Positions 1 through 11,079 of a DNA stretch of 64,000 nucleotides are shown here, in pieces. Within the stretch, counting starts at the first letter, position 1, and each line of letters begins with the position of its first letter. The notes under the pieces were generated by a model. It had not been told where the DNA came from, made no database searches, and was given only the letters and a program-made list of their open reading frames with translations. This DNA comes from Chelydra serpentina. Its lineage: Eukaryota; Chordata; Testudines; Chelydridae. A program made the position numbers and the translations under genes. The stretch lies in the NCBI GenBank assembly GCA_037349315.1, contig JBAIAC010000024.1:34149501-34213500 (forward strand), read 5' to 3'.

Positions 1-2156
1 GCAGCTTCTTACTCAACAGATCAGCCCTTGGAGGTATTGAGGATAATTGCTCATGACAGTAACAAAAATATTTAACTTTTTTTTTAACTCCTATGAAGAC
101 ACCCAGGAGCCAAAATAGCTAAGAGAGTGAGCTGGCTTCTCTTCCTATTTATAATGCAACATCAATAAATAGTTCACTAAGCAGCAGATTTTGCAGGTGG
201 CTGTGGCTGCTTTGCACTGTACCACTGGGGTAATTAGGTCCTAAAGACAGCATAATCAGCTCATGGATGAGCACTCTAGGGTAAGGATCATCCTCAGGTG
301 GTGCAGAGCCAAAGTAGAATCTTATGGGCCATTTCCCCCTCGGCTACCAGCTCAATAAAGGAAACAGAACATAACTGGTGGAAGGAGACATGATCATGAT
401 GTCATATTGATCATCAGTTTTGTATTCAGCTCCTTTGAGCCACTGCACCCCTGTGTAAAGTAGCTGCCAAGATGCTCTAAAACAGCACTGGTCAATTAGC
501 CCTGCACAGAAATGCCCCAGGACCAGGGGAGTGTAAAGCTGAGTTGTAAGCAACCTTTCCACATACACCCCTGCTGTCACTCTATGCAGAGCAAGCATGG
601 GGCCCTAAATTCCAATCAATTACTCTTGTACAAACTGACAGAAGGAAAACAGTGCTCTAGAGGTGTCAGCATAATTTCAAGATACTGATTTTGCACAGGT
701 GTAAATGAGGAATTAATTTAGCATGCACAAGCTTAATTGCTGGTAATGGTTCAGGAGAGGAAAAAAAAAACCCTCTGCTTGACTCTCCCAACCATGGCTG
801 AGTTTGCAGGGCTGGCAGTTGTAAACATATTATTTTCCTATGTAAACTGAACATTTTATACATGGAAGTCATTGAGGCACAATACAGGTAGTGTCCCTTG
901 ATACTAGTTTTACAGACTCAATTTTCAGACTACATCAACACTGAGTAATTTTGATCTAATCAATACAATTGTTTCACACAGGTAGTCGAGTGCATTATGG
1001 GGTTTTCTTTTGTTTGTTTACTTGTTTGCCTTTTCCCTTATCCTGAAGGATCAGGACCAGGTACTGCTAAAGGCAGAATACTGGAGTTGATGCATTGCTA
1101 GTTCAATCAAGTATAGCACAAATCTGTGTTTTGTATCTCCTTGCCATTATTCCTTCTAGAGACAGGAAAATAATTGGCAACAAATCATTTACTCAAATTT
1201 TGCTGCTTTTCAATTTACAAATTCATTCAAGTACTGTGGTGATGTGAGAACCTAGATAATTACTGTAGATCTTTTGTTACTATAACTATTCCGTAGTGGT
1301 TTGAGATGTCTCTCCAAGGGGTGTTATATAGCAAGCGATCATCTCTGCCACCATATCCCATTGAAACTCCCTTGACTAGAATAGGCTTTGGAGAAAGCCC
1401 TACAAGAGGTACACTGCCTCAGATAATATACAAGGGTAGACAAACCAAGGCAGAAGGTTAGATTAAGATTTTAGACTTTACAGTCCCTTAGTCGACAGTT
1501 TCCAATACAGAAAAGTGGAAGAGCAAGAGTCCTTTATCTACTCTGTTAGTTGTATTTTTTGCAGACCTACAAGAATTGGGAGGAGGTAATTTTCCCTTTG
1601 ACCACGACATATGGATGAATTTGGACTGATGTTTATTGTAGCAGTATCACCAAAATCACAAGTTAGTCAGTCAAAAGTAGAGACGTCAGCACGAATGAAC
1701 CAGAACCGGTAGCAGCAGATGATTCAAGCCTCTGCTGCACAGACGTTGTTAATAGCACCTGTCATTGTCACTGCAAAATGCACACCAGTACAGCAAAAGT
1801 TGTCCTTAGAATACTTGCTCTTTACAGGCATTTCTTATAACTGCTACTGGAGCTTTGTTTAAAGTTCAGGTTCAGTTCAGTCAGGTTCCTGTAAGCAGAG
1901 ATGGCTTATTTAGATTTCATACCATCACTAACAGCTTTCATTGTACTGGCAGCAAGAGAAAATGAAAGAAAGTCATTTTTTGGGAAGGTCTGTGTACCCA
2001 GATACCATGGAGACAGGTATAGTTGAGAAACCTACGTAGCTAGGATGCTGGCTTTGTGTTTTGCTTTTTGGAGAGCTCTCTGATTGCCTGGTAGCCTTTC
2101 TTCTAGCATCGATTCCTAAGTATGGAGTCTGTTTATTAGTGTGACCTGGTCTGCAC
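1..2156. other. No recognised gene or repeat
   Basis: I read both strands and see no exon, no long reading frame and no repeat family I can name. The short frames here have no recognisable domain and no splice context. The sequence is ordinary AT-leaning vertebrate intergenic DNA; old decayed repeats may be present below my detection limit. Confidence 0.5.
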
Positions 2157-2168
2157 TAGAAAAAAATA

Positions 2169-2653
2169 AGAAAGAAAGAAATACTTGTGGCACCTTAGAG
2201 ACTAACAAATTTATTTCAGCATAAGCTTTCATGGGTTAGAACCCACGTCATCGGATGCATGGAATGAAACATACAGTATGGAGTGGAAATCCTGTATGTT
2301 TCATTCCATGCATCTGATGAAGTGGGTTCATCCGATGAAGTGGGAAGCTTATGCTGAAATAAATTTGTTAGTCTCTAAGGTGCCACAAGTATTTCTTTCT
2401 TTCTTATTTTCTTTTTGCTGACACAGACTAACACGGCTACTACACTGTAACCTATCATTATGCAAGGCACTGCATTTAGCCATATGGAGTGGAAATCCTG
2501 TATGTTTCATTCCATGCATCCGATGAAGTGAGTTCTAACCCACGAAAGCTTATGCTGAAATAAATGTATTAGTCTCTAAGGTGCCACAAGTATTTCTTTC
2601 TTTCTTATTTTCTTTTTGCTGACACAGACTAACATGGCTACTACACTGTAACT
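2169..2653. mobile_element. Penelope-like element insertion: three 3' tails, two head-to-head
   Basis: Three copies of one PLE 3' tail lie together. The first (about 2169-2288) is on the - strand. The second (about 2290-2451) is on the + strand, so the two form an inverted repeat around a short centre near 2273-2303. The third (about 2484-2653) is on the + strand again. Each carries the block GTTAGTCTCTAAGGTGCC (or a variant) that also ends the PLE copies at 18.1 and 26.4 kb, which retain a GIY-YIG domain. The whole cluster is bounded by the same 12 bases, TAGAAAAAAATA, at 2157-2168 and 2654-2665, which looks like one target-site duplication and suggests a single complex insertion. No coding part remains. 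Confidence 0.75.
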
Positions 2654-2851
2654 TAGAAAAAAATAGGATCCTTAATTCACTAATGTGCGTTTATACCAGT
2701 GTTAGTAACAGTTAAACCTGTATTGTAAACAGAACATAGATGCTTTTACCACCATGTTCCCTATCTATTCTCTAAGGTAAGCATAGGGGGTATAGAATGC
2801 CTGAGCCTTGTGTATACTACGGCCTACATCGTTTCTATGTTTATTGGTGCA

Positions 2852-3261
2852 TAGGGTTGTCAACCCTCCAGGATTGCCCTGGAGTCTCCGGGAATTATAC
2901 AATAATCTTTAATTAGAGATTATGTCTTGTGATGAAACCTCCAGGAATACCTCCAAACAAAATTGGGAATCTTAACCTCCTCCTGCACCCCAACCTCCTG
3001 CCCCAGCCCTGAGCCCCCTCCCACACTCCCAAGCCCTCATCCCCAGCCCCATCCCAGAGCCTGCACCCTCTGCTTGAGACCTCACCCCTTCCCACACCCC
3101 AACCTGCTGCCCCAGCCCAGTGAAAGTCAGTGAGGATGAGAAAGAGTGAGCAATGGAGGAAGGGGGGATGGAGTGCGCAGGGACAGGGCCTCAGAGAAGA
3201 GGCAGGACTTGGGTGGGGCAAGGGTGTTTGGTTTTGTGTGATTAGAAAGTTGGCAACCCTA
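2852..3261. mobile_element. Non-autonomous hAT-type element
   Basis: The ends are inverted: TAGGGTTG at the left and CAACCCTA at the right, extended imperfectly inward (GTCAACCCTCC against AGTTGGCAACC). The flanks TTGGTGCA (2844-2851) and TTGGAGCA (3262-3269) match at 7 of 8 bases, the 8-bp duplication typical of hAT. The interior is CT-rich and non-coding; its predicted short proteins are low-complexity. Confidence 0.75.
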
Positions 3262-3514
3262 TTGGAGCAACATCAGTGGTGAAGTACCGGTCCTAAATTT
3301 TCTTGAGTAGATACAGCATCAGGGAGAAAAGAAGTGGGGATTTTGCTGAATTTTCTAATATTTCTAATCTAAATAGGACAATTTTCCAGTAGGGGGAAAT
3401 CATTTGGTGACTGAGTCCTATGCTTCTGACAACAGCATCAGTAATGTGTTCTATTGTGCTCATACTATCCAAGTCTAAATATCAGTAGGGCTGTTGAGAG
3501 GGAAGTTGTTTGCA

Positions 3515-3706
3515 TTAAAAAAAACAATTATCTTGATTGGTAAAGATCAAAAGGTTTTGTGTAACGAAGAATATTGTGTGTGTCTGGAGACTCAGACTAG
3601 GCCATGCAGGCCCTGTACTAAACCAAAACAGGATCCTCATTTTCCAAACATACACAATGTTCTTTGCATTAAAACTATTTTTCTTCTTGAATTTGGTTAA
3701 AAGCAA
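3515..3706. repeat. Imperfect fold-back repeat, about 190 bp
   Basis: The sequence is roughly its own reverse complement, centred near 3615 on GGCCATGCAGGCC. Both strands encode a similar short frame containing the peptide KNIV(Y/C)VW, which is what a palindrome would give. Arms are diverged, so it is either old or never perfect. I could not see a clear target duplication or assign a family. Confidence 0.5.
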
Positions 3707-3739
3707 AATGTATTACCTGAATATCACCACCACTTAGGT

Positions 3740-4278
3740 CAGCCATGTTTCCCATACCATGCTATGATTTTTTTGTAATCAAAGTAAGACATATCTGTAA
3801 GTACCAGAAAACTACATGAGTTTGAATATGTTGCATTTTCTAAGGGGATCTGTCCTATGGAATGGGCAAAAGGGTTCAGGGGGTAGTACAGACACCAGAC
3901 CTTGTAAATCCTCTGTGGCTGCCCTGACTCAGACTTTTTCCCAGGGTCTGGCACTTGCTTTTTGGGTGCAGTGGCAGTGAATAAATATGAGAAGTTATAC
4001 CACATATCACGTTATACTATAACTGATTCATTCCACTTATGCATTTATTTCCCATTATATAAGCTTAACTGCTCGATTCCACATCATAAACTTAATTTAG
4101 TCAGTCTGGTCTCTATACAAAATATTCCATGGTCCAGTTGCAACCTGCCTTCTTTGGGTGAAGACTTTTTAAATGGCTGACTAACCAAGTACTAGTAGCG
4201 CATAAACCTATACCGGATGTGAGCAGGTGCAGTACATACTTCCCTACACAGGTCTGCCAGTGGAACTCAGTTCTCATA
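3740..4278. other. No recognised feature
   Basis: About 540 bases between the fold-back repeat and the mariner-like element. I see no exon and no repeat I can name. Confidence 0.4.
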
Positions 4279-4853
4279 TACAGTAACTCCTCGCTTAAAG
4301 TCGTCCCGGTTAATGTTGTTTCGTTGTTACGTTGCTGATCAATTAGAGAACATTCTCATTTAAAGTTGCACAATGCTTACTTATAATGTCGTTTGGCAGC
4401 CGCCTGCTTTGTCCACTGCTTGCAGGAAGAGCAGCCCGTTGGCGCTAGCTGGTGTGGGGGCTTGGAACCAGGGTGGACCGGCAGCCCCCCTATCAGCTCC
4501 CCGCTCCCCTAAATTCCCTGTGTGGCAGCCGCCCAGCAGGCTATCAATTGCCGGCAGTTCAGCTGTCCCTCCCCACACTGCCATGTGCTGCTCCTGCCCT
4601 CTGCCTTGGAGCTGCTCCCTGGAGCCTCCTGCTTGCTGTGCGGGGCAGAGGGCGGAAGAGGGGGACTAATTTCAGGGTATCCCCCTGCTCCTGCACCCCA
4701 CTTACCCCATCTTCCATAGAGCAGGGGTGGGGAGGGGGGACACGATAGGGCTCAGGACGGAGGGAGCTTCCTGGCAGCAGCTGCAGTCTCAACTTGTTGA
4801 TCTACTTAACAAGGCAGTGTACTTAAAAGTGGGGTCAGCGTACTTAAAGGGGC

Positions 4854-5034
4854 AATCATAGAATATCAGGGTTGGAAGGGACCTTAGTAGGTCATCTAGT
4901 CCAACCCCCTGCTCAAAGCAGGACCAATCCCCCATTTTTGTCCCAGATCCCCAAATGGCCCCCTCAAGGATTGAACTCACAACCCTGGGTTTAGCAGGCC
5001 AATGCTCAAACCACTGAGCTATCCCTCTCCCCCA
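4854..5034 (-). mobile_element. Tortoise Pol III SINE (tRNA-derived, CR1-like tail)
   Basis: Read on the - strand, the element opens with a tRNA-like head containing an A box TAGCTCAGTGG (complement of 5011-5021) and a B box GAGTTCAATCC (complement of 4968-4978), the internal RNA polymerase III promoter. It ends in a tail carrying TGCTTTGAGCAGGGGGTTGG and CCTTCCAACCCTGATATTCT. This layout is the known tortoise Pol III SINE, mobilised by CR1 through its shared 3' tail. It is nested in the mariner-like element, so it inserted later. It is not a functional tRNA gene. Confidence 0.88.
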
Positions 5035-5200
5035 ATGCGCATCTCTCTCACACACACTCGGTGTGTGTCTCTGTCTGCTGTGCTGTCTCCCCTCCCTCCA
5101 TTCGTGCAGCCTTGTAGAGTGTGAGGCTACATTAACGAGTTAACCAAGCTTCACAATCATCATCGCTGTGTACCAGTATTAAACTGTTTGTTTAAAACTT

Positions 5201-5261
5201 AGAGAGAGAGAGAGAGAGTGTGAGTGAGTGAGTGAGTGAGTGAGTGAGTGTGTGTGTGTGT
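5201..5261. repeat. Compound microsatellite (AG)n-(GTGA)n-(GT)n
   Basis: About nine AG units pass into about seven GTGA units and then GT units. It lies inside the mariner-like element and may differ in length between individuals. Confidence 0.9.
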
Positions 5262-5559
5262 AAAAAAATTTCCCTGGAATCAAACCCCCCCTATTTACAT
5301 TAATTCTTATGGGGAAATTGGATTAGCTTAAAGTCGCATTTTTCAGGAACATAACTACAACGTTAAGTGAGGAGTTACTGTACAGCATATGGGCTGTTTT
5401 AAGTGTGCGCCTTGCTAGGCCTCTTTAAGCAGAGATTGCTAATAATGCCACATTGTGTAGGGGTTTTATGATATAGTCAAGTATGACTCACCAGTAGTCT
5501 TACTCATGTTAGCAGCCCCAAGGAGACCAAGCTTATTTTCATTAATCACTTAAGCCGGA

Positions 5560-5700
5560 ATTTCAGAGTTTCGGGCCAGAAGGAATCATTAGGCATCTAG
5601 TCGGACCTCCTGTATCTCAGAGGCCATTAAAATTCACCCCGTTGTCCCTATATTGAGCCAAATAACTTGGGTTAACTTAAGCATTTCACACTTTAGGAGC
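5560..5700 (-). mobile_element. Old CR1-type 3'-end fragment
   Basis: The words GGGCCAGAAGGAATCATTA, CATCTAGTCGGACCTCCTGT and AGGCCATTAAAATTCACCCC resemble the reverse complement of CR1 3' ends. Diverged and short; no frame remains. Confidence 0.5.
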
Positions 5701-6216
5701 CTGAACTGTTGTGTGTCACAGGCACAGAACAAGATAGAGCAAGCTGTCACCAAATGCCCAAATACCCTGCAATGGCAAGGAATTGATTTAGTGAGATATA
5801 CCACATGATCCTAGCAAGTTAGCCATGCTCCATGCTGCAGTGGAAGGAGAACTCACCCCCATCCCCACCCCCAGCTCCCCACCCCCCAAAAAAGTTCCTG
5901 ACAATCAGACATGGGGGAAGATTCCTTCCCAGCCCCTCTCAGTTTGACGCTGATCATAGGAGCAAGAATTTTAATTCCAGCATCTGGAAAAGAAATATTA
6001 GCAAGCAGCTAGACAATGCGGCCAATCTTTTAAGAGCAGATAGGGATACACTCGGCCTTCCTACCCCCTTTCTTTGGAGATGGACAGGCTTCCCAGGCCA
6101 TGCTAGTATTTGAGAGAGAGAGAGAGCAGGATATGGGGGGAAGGGTTACAGATCATTGTGCAGCACAAAACCACACTCTACAGCAGCCAAAAAGCATTCC
6201 ACAGCATCACTAAGTA

Positions 6217-6674
6217 CATAGGTGCCGACTCTGTGGGTGCGCCGGGGCTGGAGCACTCACGGGGAAAAATTAGTGTGTCGTCTGCACCCACCGGCAGCCA
6301 AGCTCCCCTCCCCTCCCCACCCCACCTCACCTCGTCCTTTGCCTCCTCCCCCTCCCCTGAGCCCGCCGCGTCCCTGCTCCTCCGCCTACCTCCCAGCGCT
6401 TGCCACCGCCAAAGCATTCCACAGCTGTTTGGCGGCATAGCAAGCTCTGGGAGGGAAGGTGGAGGAGCAGGAATGTGGCACACTCAGGGGAGGAGGTGGG
6501 GACGGGGCGGAGATTTGGGGAAGGAGTCGGAATAGGGGCAGGGAGGGGGCAGAGTTGGAGCGGGGACTTTGGGGAAGGTGTTGGAGGGGGCAGGGTAGGG
6601 GTGGAGTTGGGGTGGGGCCAGGGGAAGAGGGGGGGTCGAGCACCCACTGGCGTGAGCAGAAGTCAGTGCCTATG
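6217..6674. mobile_element. hAT-type miniature element, CATAGG(C/T)GCCGACT family
   Basis: The left end is CATAGGTGCCGACTCTGT and the right end AGTGCCTATG, an inverted pair. The 8 bases ACTAAGTA stand on both sides (6209-6216 and 6675-6682) without mismatch. The interior is a C-rich half followed by a G-rich half, so long proline-rich and glycine-rich frames appear on both strands; these are composition effects, not genes. The left 50 bases match the elements at 26033 and 45380 and, inverted, the end at 27502. Confidence 0.88.
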
Positions 6675-7024
6675 ACTAAGTAGCCTCCCACAGTAGGGTG
6701 GGCGGAAGCCATGTAGGGGTGGGCCAGGAGGAGTGGGATCTGGGAAAATGCTGCTGCATTAATCCTTTTATCACAGTGGAAGAATGGGTTACATTAAGGT
6801 GCGTAATAGCTATTGCTGCCAATGGACTGAAAACCTTCATGGAGTAGCTCCACCACATCTCTGCAGCCTAAGAGGGGAATATACCCTCCTTCTGCACCAC
6901 TTATTTACCTATTGGCACAGCCAATCTACTCAGGTCAGGTGCGTGACTCAGGATTTGAGCCTTAATGCAAGAAAGGTCACTCACTAAGTCCAATATGTGA
7001 CACTACATGTAAATCCCTCCTTGT

Positions 7025-7230
7025 CAGGGCTGACTCTACCTTTTTTGCTGCCCCAAGCAGCGAAGCAAAAAACAAAAAAACCTGCCATAGCAGTTCCGCC
7101 TAAGCAAAGAAAATAAAAAAGCTGCCGCAGCAGTGCCACCAAAGAAGAAGAAAAAAAACCGGAGTGCTGCCCCTTCAGATTTGCCACCCCAGGCACCTGC
7201 TTCCTTAGCTGGTGCCTAGAGCCGGCCCTG
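7025..7230. mobile_element. hAT-type miniature element, 206 bp
   Basis: Ends CAGGGCTGACTCTA and TAGAGCCGGCCCTG are an imperfect inverted pair. The flanks CTCCTTGT at 7017-7024 and 7231-7238 are identical, a clean 8-bp target duplication. The interior is A-rich with repeated gctgcc words and carries no coding signal. Confidence 0.88.
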
Positions 7231-7936
7231 CTCCTTGTTCATTGGACCTTTGTGATGTACAGTGATATTCCACAATGCAGTGTCCCTGCATTCCAGGGAA
7301 GGTATAAAATGATATTTAGTTAAGTAGCAAAAAAATAAAAATAAAACCCACACAAACCACCACACACACTGCACTGTACATCCATGTCCAGGCCTAGGAC
7401 TTCTGTTTTGTTGCATATACAGATTTGTGTTCTAGTGCCCAATGGCACATGCATCATGAAAGAGGATTTTTTCCTAAAAGAGCAGATCTTATTCAAAAGT
7501 GGCATTTCCATGACATCTACTCATTACTTTGCTAAGGTCAGTTGTTTTGCCACATTCCTATGACAGGAACATATTGAAGGCAGGAAAAAAGAGCGGTCAC
7601 ATTTGAAAATACCAGTGATGCATTATAGACACTTATCTCCTCCATCATCTTTTTTATATTTAGAAAAAAACTCTAAGAAAACAGAAAAAAGAGTAAGGAA
7701 CAAAAACAACAAATACTCTTAGTACATTCATATTGTATTCCCATGTGCATTTCCTTAAGAAAGACACTACATTTAAACGGCAGCCTGTGACACAATTCAT
7801 GGAATTGTTAGGAGGTAAAAGCTGATATTTGCAACTTTTCATGAAATATCTATATGACAAGCATTCCCCTTGTGCAATTAAAATGACTCCAGTTTGTTTA
7901 TATAGCCACTGGCTGTAGAAAAATATCCATTATAGG

Positions 7937-8054
7937 CAGGGCTGGCTTTAGCGGGCCCCACACCCTCCTGCTGCCAACTTGTCGGAGGAAAAAAAAAAAA
8001 AAGCGTGGGGCCCGATTCCGGGGAATCGGAGGAATCAGCTTAAAGCCGGCCCTG
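7937..8054. mobile_element. hAT-type miniature element, 118 bp
   Basis: Ends CAGGGCTGGCTTTA and TAAAGCCGGCCCTG are inverted, with the 8-bp duplication ATTATAGG at 7929-7936 and 8055-8062. The ends are close to those of the element at 7025-7230, so the two share a family although their interiors differ. A run of A and two G/C blocks able to pair (GGGCCCCACAC, GTGGGGCCC) fill the centre. Confidence 0.9.
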
Positions 8055-8489
8055 ATTATAGGGCCCAATCCTGCAGTACTCATGCAAAACTGCACTGTTG
8101 ACTCCCACCTCAGGTCATACAGAGCTGATTATGCTGGTTCTGAACCTGCTGGGGAACCCTTCTATGCTAAGGATATTTTTCTGGAGAGATTAGAATGGGC
8201 TTATGACCACTTTGCAGCTAGCTTGCACCAGCATAATCACAAAGCAAATGTAGCACAAAAGTGAATTTGTCCTATCAGTCCTGTGCCAGCAAAGCTCCCA
8301 TTTGCTTCAGTGGGAGTAGGATTGTGGCTGTAATCAAATTCTTTAGAGAGAGGAGAAATTTAGACTATTCTATTTATGGGCCTAACCTTGGCGAGACCAT
8401 CCTACAAGCATTGCAGAGCACCCTTCACTCCCATTGACTTCAAGAGGAGCTGCAGGTGTTCAGCACCTTTAAGGATTTGGGTCACTAAT

Positions 8490-8705
8490 AACAGGTAGAC
8501 ATAAGCACATCCCCTCTGAGGATCTCAAAGCGCATCACTAAGTATAATTAGCTAAGCCTCTCAACACGTTTGAGGTAGGAAAGTATTTTTATCCCCCATT
8601 TTAAAAGATGGGTAATCCACAGTAGAGGGAGATTATGTAATGCCCCAAAACAGACATCAAGTCAGGAGCAGAAAGAGGAAAAGTCAAGAATCTACCTCCC
8701 AGCTC
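8490..8705 (-). mobile_element. MIR-like (CORE) SINE fragment
   Basis: The order TTTGAGGTAGGAAAGTATTT, TATCCCCCATTTTAAAAGAT and CAAGTCAGGAGCAGA is the reverse of the MIR core that ends in a splice-like CATCTGTAAAATGGGG segment. Diverged, as expected for an old amniote SINE. Confidence 0.5.
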
Positions 8706-10379
8706 CATGCTCTTCATTTTGAGAAGTCTTACAAGCCAAACTTCTCAGATAGATGCTCAAATAATCAAACATAGAACTGTTCAGATTGGCTGTGTGTGTG
8801 TCATGTCATATTCTCTTCCTCCTCCCACCGACTTGTGTCACCTCCTTTTTGAGGGACAAGATGCCTGTGTTTTTACTTTCAATACACTTTTTTTGTATAC
8901 TTTCTGGACCTCAGGAATGTACCCAGCAGAAGCAGCAACATGCATCTATACCTCCTGTCCTAAGTGTACAGTTAATGTTTGGCTGGAGGTTAGAATCAGG
9001 GAATTTCATACAGGTACAGCCCTTATTTTGGAGACACCATTAATTTGAAGTCTAATCAACTTCCCAAATACTTTAAGGTACTACACCTGCCTCTGAGCAC
9101 CTTGTCATTTTTATGATTTTACCATCACATTTTCTTATTTTTAGAAATGTTCTCTTGCCTGTTACCCACAGAAACAGCAGGAAAAACTGACTCACTGGAG
9201 AATGATTAAACTACATACAAAGCATGAACTGAATTTTTTTCTCCTAATCTCTTTCAGGCATACTTGTAAAACTAGAATTTAAATATTCCAGACAGAAGGA
9301 GGATTACAAGGTTGGTGAGGTCCCTTTAAAAAAAGAAAGTCAGCTGGGGAAAAAGAAACAAGTAATTTTGATCTTTTATGCTTGACAATCTCTCTTTCAT
9401 TTTGAACTCGATGATATACAGCATAATCCCGTGTACATTTTTTTAAATGAATGGCTGGGTCAGTTAAATGGTAAATACTTACATATCAGTTATTTAATAA
9501 CATTAGTAATTCCCAAAAGCAATGCCCTGAAATTGCTGTTAAGGTATTTTTTCCAAACACTTGGAAATATTAAAATTGGATTAAATAGATTGTATGCAGA
9601 CACAAACCCAGTTAAATGTGCATATCTAATAACTGTCGAGGTAGGCAAGATAGCTAAAGGAGCAGGATACTTGGCAATCCACCTGTAATTCTATCCCCTT
9701 TTAGAAACTGCATATTCCTCCTTGAAAACTCTAACATGGAGAACAGAGATACTGCAGTCTACAGAGAGCTCCTGTGCCCTGCTCCTTATCTTGCTGCACT
9801 AAAAAGGTCACTGACCTACTATCTAATGCTGCCCTAGTGCCTCCAGTGCCCTTGGTTTGTTATCATTGATTCTACCAGCTGGTTACAACTCGGCTTCTGC
9901 CCCCCTCCAGCCTATAATGGGGTTACTAGGCCAGAAAAGCTAGCAGGGGGCATGCTGTATGTAAAGCTGGTTTCCTAAAGAACTCAGACTGCAGATTCTG
10001 TAGAAAAAAAGAGAGAAAGAATGAGAAGACAGGATGGTGCAACAAAAAATCCCTACCGTGGACAGCTCCTCCAGCTCCACTTCTCTTTGCAAAGTGCAAA
10101 ACAGTATTACATTAGCAGGTGAAAGCCATAACATGGTTAATATTTAAAAGGAGTAAGACAAGCACAGTACTTGGTCTCAGGTGGGGGTGGAGTTGTTATA
10201 TTATTCCTCACCTTTCAGAACTGGGTCACCTGGTTTCTCTTTACTGTCTCAATTAACTAATTGCACTAAGCAGGGTTGTCTGTCTGTAGCCAGGAGTGAC
10301 CAAGCCAGGATCCAGTTCCAGTATGGAGCAAAAAGGACAGAGGAGAACAGGAGTTTGGAGACATGGGATAAGGGAATAA
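8706..10379. other. No recognised gene
   Basis: Several short frames exist but none has a domain, a splice context or codon bias that I can recognise. No repeat family is clear to me in this stretch. Confidence 0.4.
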
Positions 10380-10700
10380 CAGAGAAGCGGAGGATTGGGT
10401 GGGGGGGGGGAAATGGGGAATAGAGTAGGGAGAAGAAACAAAAGGGGTGGGGAAAAATATGGGAAAGGGAGGAAGGTAAGGAGGAGCAAGAATGAGTGAT
10501 GGGGGATGGAGAAAGGAAAGTGAGAAGGAGGCGAGAGAGTGGGAGGACAAATAAGGGAGTGGGGAAGACAAGAGAAAGAGGAACGGGGGATAGAATGGGG
10601 GCAGGACAGGGGAGTGGAGACGAGGGGAATGGGAAATAAGGTGGAAAAGAGGGATGAAGGAAAGTGAGAGACAAAGAAAAGGCATGAGAATAGAGACATT
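10380..10700. repeat. Polypurine tract with G-runs, about 320 bp
   Basis: On the + strand nearly every base is A or G, with many GGG to GGGGGGGGGG runs and GGAGA/GGGAA words. The - strand is therefore polypyrimidine and gives three overlapping serine/proline/leucine-rich frames with no biological meaning. Such tracts can form triplex or G-quadruplex structures; whether this one does is inference. Confidence 0.85.
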
Positions 10701-11079
10701 TGGTGAAAAGGCTAATGGAGGACAAAAGATAAGTTCTGAACAAAGGATAAGGTGGTGGAAGCTGTGAGATTTAAGGATGAGGTTTTACGGAGGTGGGACA
10801 ATGACCAAACCAACCACACTACCAGTGAGTGGGGGGATACCAAATATCCAGACATACATACTACAGAAAGCGCACATGGTGCCTGTGGCCAAATGAAAGG
10901 GGGGAAATTTGATGGCAAGGAGATGTGGTGGTTCTCCAGTGATGTGCAGGAGGCAGGAAAGAAGAAGGAAAGGTTCAAAGCAATGGCAGAAAGTAACAGC
11001 AGTGGAAATTTATGAGGAACACAAGCTGGCAAAAAAAAAATTGGCAAAAAAAAAGTGATAGCAGAAGCTAAGGGTCAGA

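Larger units (their letters stand above)
4281..5380. mobile_element. Tc1/mariner-type (Tigger/pogo-like) non-autonomous element
   Basis: The ends are inverted repeats, CAGTAACTCCTCGCTTAA at the left and the matching TTAAGTGAGGAGTTACTG at the right, each next to TA (4279-4280 and 5381-5382), the target of Tc1/mariner transposons. The start CAGT and the length recall Tigger/pogo derivatives, but that subfamily label is an inference. No transposase frame is present. The interior is GC-rich at 4390-4790 and contains a nested SINE (4854-5034) and a microsatellite (5201-5261). Confidence 0.7.

Noticed and set aside
4968..5034. tRNA gene candidate
   Set aside because: The A and B boxes belong to the head of a SINE, the cloverleaf is not complete, and a CR1-like tail follows.
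5201..5261. CRISPR-like regular repeat
   Set aside because: Simple short tandem units without spacers in a vertebrate genome; a microsatellite.
6110..6712. Proline-rich and glycine-rich frames on both strands
   Set aside because: They lie within a hAT-type element with C-rich and G-rich halves; frames on both strands are expected from the composition.
10249..10743. Three overlapping long - strand frames
   Set aside because: All come from one polypyrimidine tract; no domain, and three frames open at once.
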